From the NCBI GenBank assembly GCA_963725185.1, contig CAVRXO010000006.1, positions 1,674,001 through 1,738,000 of the forward strand: a DNA stretch of 64,000 nt, in the 5' to 3' direction. The translations under genes were made by a program, and so were the position numbers. Below the pieces are notes generated by a model. That model was not told the DNA's origin, did not search any database, and saw only the letters and a program-made list of their open reading frames with translations. Source of the DNA: VAZQ01 sp963725185 (GTDB taxonomy: Bacteria; Pseudomonadota; Alphaproteobacteria; Rhizobiales; Xanthobacteraceae). Each line of letters opens with the position of its first letter. Position 1 is the stretch's first letter. Shown here one piece after another: positions 62,640 through 64,000 of this stretch.

Positions 62640-62735
62640 CGTCGACCTCTCCCCGCAAGCGGAGCAAGGAGCGCCACGCGTCGCTAAAGTCAGGGACGCA
62701 GTGCATTTCACTCCTTCTCCCCATGGGGGATCGGT
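62640..62735. repeat. Partial palindromic repeat
   Basis: GACCTCTCCCCGCAAGCGGA and CTCCTTCTCCCCATGGGGG resemble the arms of the unit at 41857-41997, but the centre is diverged. It lies in the gap between the binding protein and the ATPase of one transporter. Confidence 0.45.
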
Positions 62736-62774
62736 GGGTAGCCGCGGGGCCAACGACCAACTAGCCTCCGCATC

Positions 62775-63565
62775 ATGTCGCGGATCGTCATCGAGGGGGT
62801 GAAGCACGTCTACCGGCCGCCGCGCGGCCGGCCGGTGCTGGCGCTCGAGGACGTCTCGCTCGCGGTGGGGGCGCGCGAATTCGTTGCTCTGCTGGGGCCT
62901 TCGGGCTGTGGGAAGTCGACGCTGCTTTATCTGGTCGGCGGCTTTCTGCCGAACGAGAGCGGCACCATAGCGGTCGACGGCAAGCCGGTCGGCGCGCCGG
63001 GGCCCGATCGCGGCATCGTGTTCCAGCATTTCGCTCTGTTTCCGTGGAAGACCGTGCGGGCCAACATTCTCTATGGCCTCGAGCGGCAGGGCTGCTCACG
63101 CGGGCCGAGCGCGAAGAGCGCGCCCAGGCCTTCATCGATCTGGTCGGCCTCCGGGGCTTCGAGGACAGCTATCCGTCGCACTTGTCGGGCGGCATGAAGC
63201 AGCGCACCGCCATCGCCCGCACGCTCGCGTTCAATCCGGGCATCCTGCTGATGGACGAGCCCTTCGGCGCGCTCGACGCGCAGACCCGCGCCCTGATGCA
63301 GAGCGAGCTCATCGGCATCCTGCAGCGCGATCCCAAAACGGTGATCTTCGTCACCCACGACGTGCAGGAAGCGGTCTATCTGGCCGACCGGGTGGCGGTG
63401 ATGTCGGCGCGGCCGGGCCGCATCAAGGCCATCGTGGACACCAAGTTCGATAAAACGGCGCCCGATATCCTCAAGGCCAAGGCCTTCGTGGACAAGGTCG
63501 ATGAAATCTGGAACCTGGTGCGCGTCGAGGCCATCAAGGCGCAGGAGACCGGGGCGCGATCATGA
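62775..63565 (+). CDS. ABC transporter ATP-binding protein (one frameshift)
   Basis: This ATPase of the NitT/TauT (SsuB/TauB) class shows Walker A LLGPSGCGKSTLLYL (near residue 45), Q-loop FQHFALFPWK, signature HLSGGMKQRTAIARTL, Walker B ILLMDEPFGALDAQ and the H-loop VIFVTHDVQEAVYLADR. The frame breaks near 63092: one missing base (CAGGGCTGCTC, expected CAGGGCCTGCTC) gives QGLLTRAEREERAQAF and restores about 263 residues. The stop overlaps the permease start (ATGA). The break is probably a sequencing deletion. Confidence 0.92.
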
Positions 63566-64000
63566 AATCCGCGCTCATCCGCTATCTGCCCTTGCTTATT
63601 CTCGCTTTCGCCTGGGAGGCGGTGGCGCGGCTGGGGCTGGTCTCCTCGCTCGCCTTGCCGCCGCTCAGCAAGGTCATGGCGGCCTGGATCGATCTCGTCC
63701 GTGACGGCGAGCTGATCCGAAACGGTCTTGCCTCGCTCTATCGGGCCGGCCCGGGGCTCGCGCTTGCGGTCGCGCTCGGCACCGCGCTCGGGATCGCGAT
63801 GGCCTCCTCGCGCGCCTTCGATGCGCTGGTCGGCCCGCTGGTCGAGCTGTTCTATCCGATGCCGAAATCGGCGCTCATCCCGGTGACGGTGCTGTGGCTC
63901 GGCTTCGGCGACGGCTCGAAGATTCGTGCTGATATTCCTCGGCTGCATGCTGCCGGTGACGCTCGGCGCCTTCAACGGCGCGCGCAGCGCCGAGGCGGTC
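63562..64000 (+). CDS. ABC transporter permease, partial (one frameshift)
   Basis: This is an inner-membrane permease of the BPD type, cut by the window end. The first helix is LIRYLPLLILAFAWEAVARL, then LPPLSKVMAAWIDLVRDG and further helices. The frame shifts near 63924, where one extra T (AAGATTCGTGC) hides KIVLIFLGCMLPVTLGAFNG, a normal continuation. The start at 63562 overlaps the ATPase stop (ATGA), so translation is coupled. It should have about 260 residues when complete. Confidence 0.9.
   Translation, partial: MKSALIRYLPLLILAFAWEAVARLGLVSSLALPPLSKVMAAWIDLVRDGELIRNGLASLYRAGPGLALAVALGTALGIAMASSRAFDALVGPLVELFYPMPKSALIPVTVLWLGFGDGSKIRADIPRLHAAGDARRLQRRAQRRGG

Overview
The window is GC-rich chromosomal DNA of an alphaproteobacterium, most likely order Hyphomicrobiales (Rhizobiales), in or near the Bradyrhizobium/Rhodopseudomonas/Xanthobacteraceae group. 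The reasons are gene order (miaB-phoH-ybeY-corC-lnt-HTH-metK-trmB beside rimP-nusA; ffh-rpsP-rimM-trmD-rplS near leuC/leuD; leuB near asd), a BA14K-type protein, a Bug-type binding protein, and many intergenic palindromes with GTAGCCCGGATGG-like or GTCATGCCCGGC-like arms. It is mostly core genome with one insertion sequence. I see no prophage, CRISPR array or plasmid module.

Layout. 1-11.2 kb: a minus-strand housekeeping block (miaB, phoH, ybeY, CorC-like, lnt, an XRE regulator, metK, trmB, then rimP with the first bases of nusA). A plus-strand DUF2336 gene sits between trmB and rimP. 11.4-13.7 kb: a secreted cytochrome c and a cytochrome/beta-propeller fusion protein. 13.9-23.4 kb: rlmN, a small lipoprotein, a PAP2 phosphatase, a small alpha/beta-barrel protein, argG, the giant helicase lhr and, convergent to it, a nucleotidyltransferase. 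23.4-27 kb: sdhCDAB on the minus strand. 27.2-32.2 kb: a LysR regulator, a secreted rhodanese, a chemoreceptor, a gene-free stretch and a mesaconyl-CoA hydratase-like MaoC protein. 32.4-35.3 kb: a cytochrome b plus molybdopterin oxidoreductase pair and a type II NADH dehydrogenase-like flavoprotein. 35.6-44.4 kb: leuB, asd, a CoA-ester lyase, leuD and leuC with small genes between. 44.4-49.4 kb: rplS, trmD, rimM, rpsP and ffh, with a NADAR gene inserted between rimM and trmD. 49.7-53.1 kb: a thiamine-diphosphate decarboxylase-like alpha-beta-beta' set, then a complete IS701-family element with a 4-bp target duplication. 53.2-64 kb: a KdpDE-like two-component pair, tRNA-Ser(CGA), an HI0933-like flavoprotein, a Bug protein, an orphan VapB, small secreted proteins, an NHL beta-propeller protein, a BA14K protein and the start of a NitT/TauT-type ABC transporter.

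Sequence quality matters for reading this window. At least eleven genes, including the normally essential or central lnt, argG, sdhA, sdhB, trmD and ffh, are broken by single-base indels. Where I could resolve the junction, most are one extra base, and removing it restores the family sequence. I read this as residual long-read assembly error, not gene decay, and annotate those genes as full-length loci with frameshifts.

Functionally the window joins RNA modification and ribosome maturation (RimP, TrmB, MiaB, YbeY, RlmN, TrmD, RimM), SRP targeting (Ffh), leucine and aspartate-family biosynthesis (LeuBCD, Asd, ArgG), respiration (Sdh, NDH-2-like, cytochromes) and probable ethylmalonyl-CoA-type C2 assimilation (mesaconyl-CoA hydratase-like and malyl-CoA lyase-like proteins). 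Least explained are the cytochrome/beta-propeller fusion, the ThDP alpha-beta-beta' set, the NADAR gene in the ribosomal operon, and the rimP leader hairpins.
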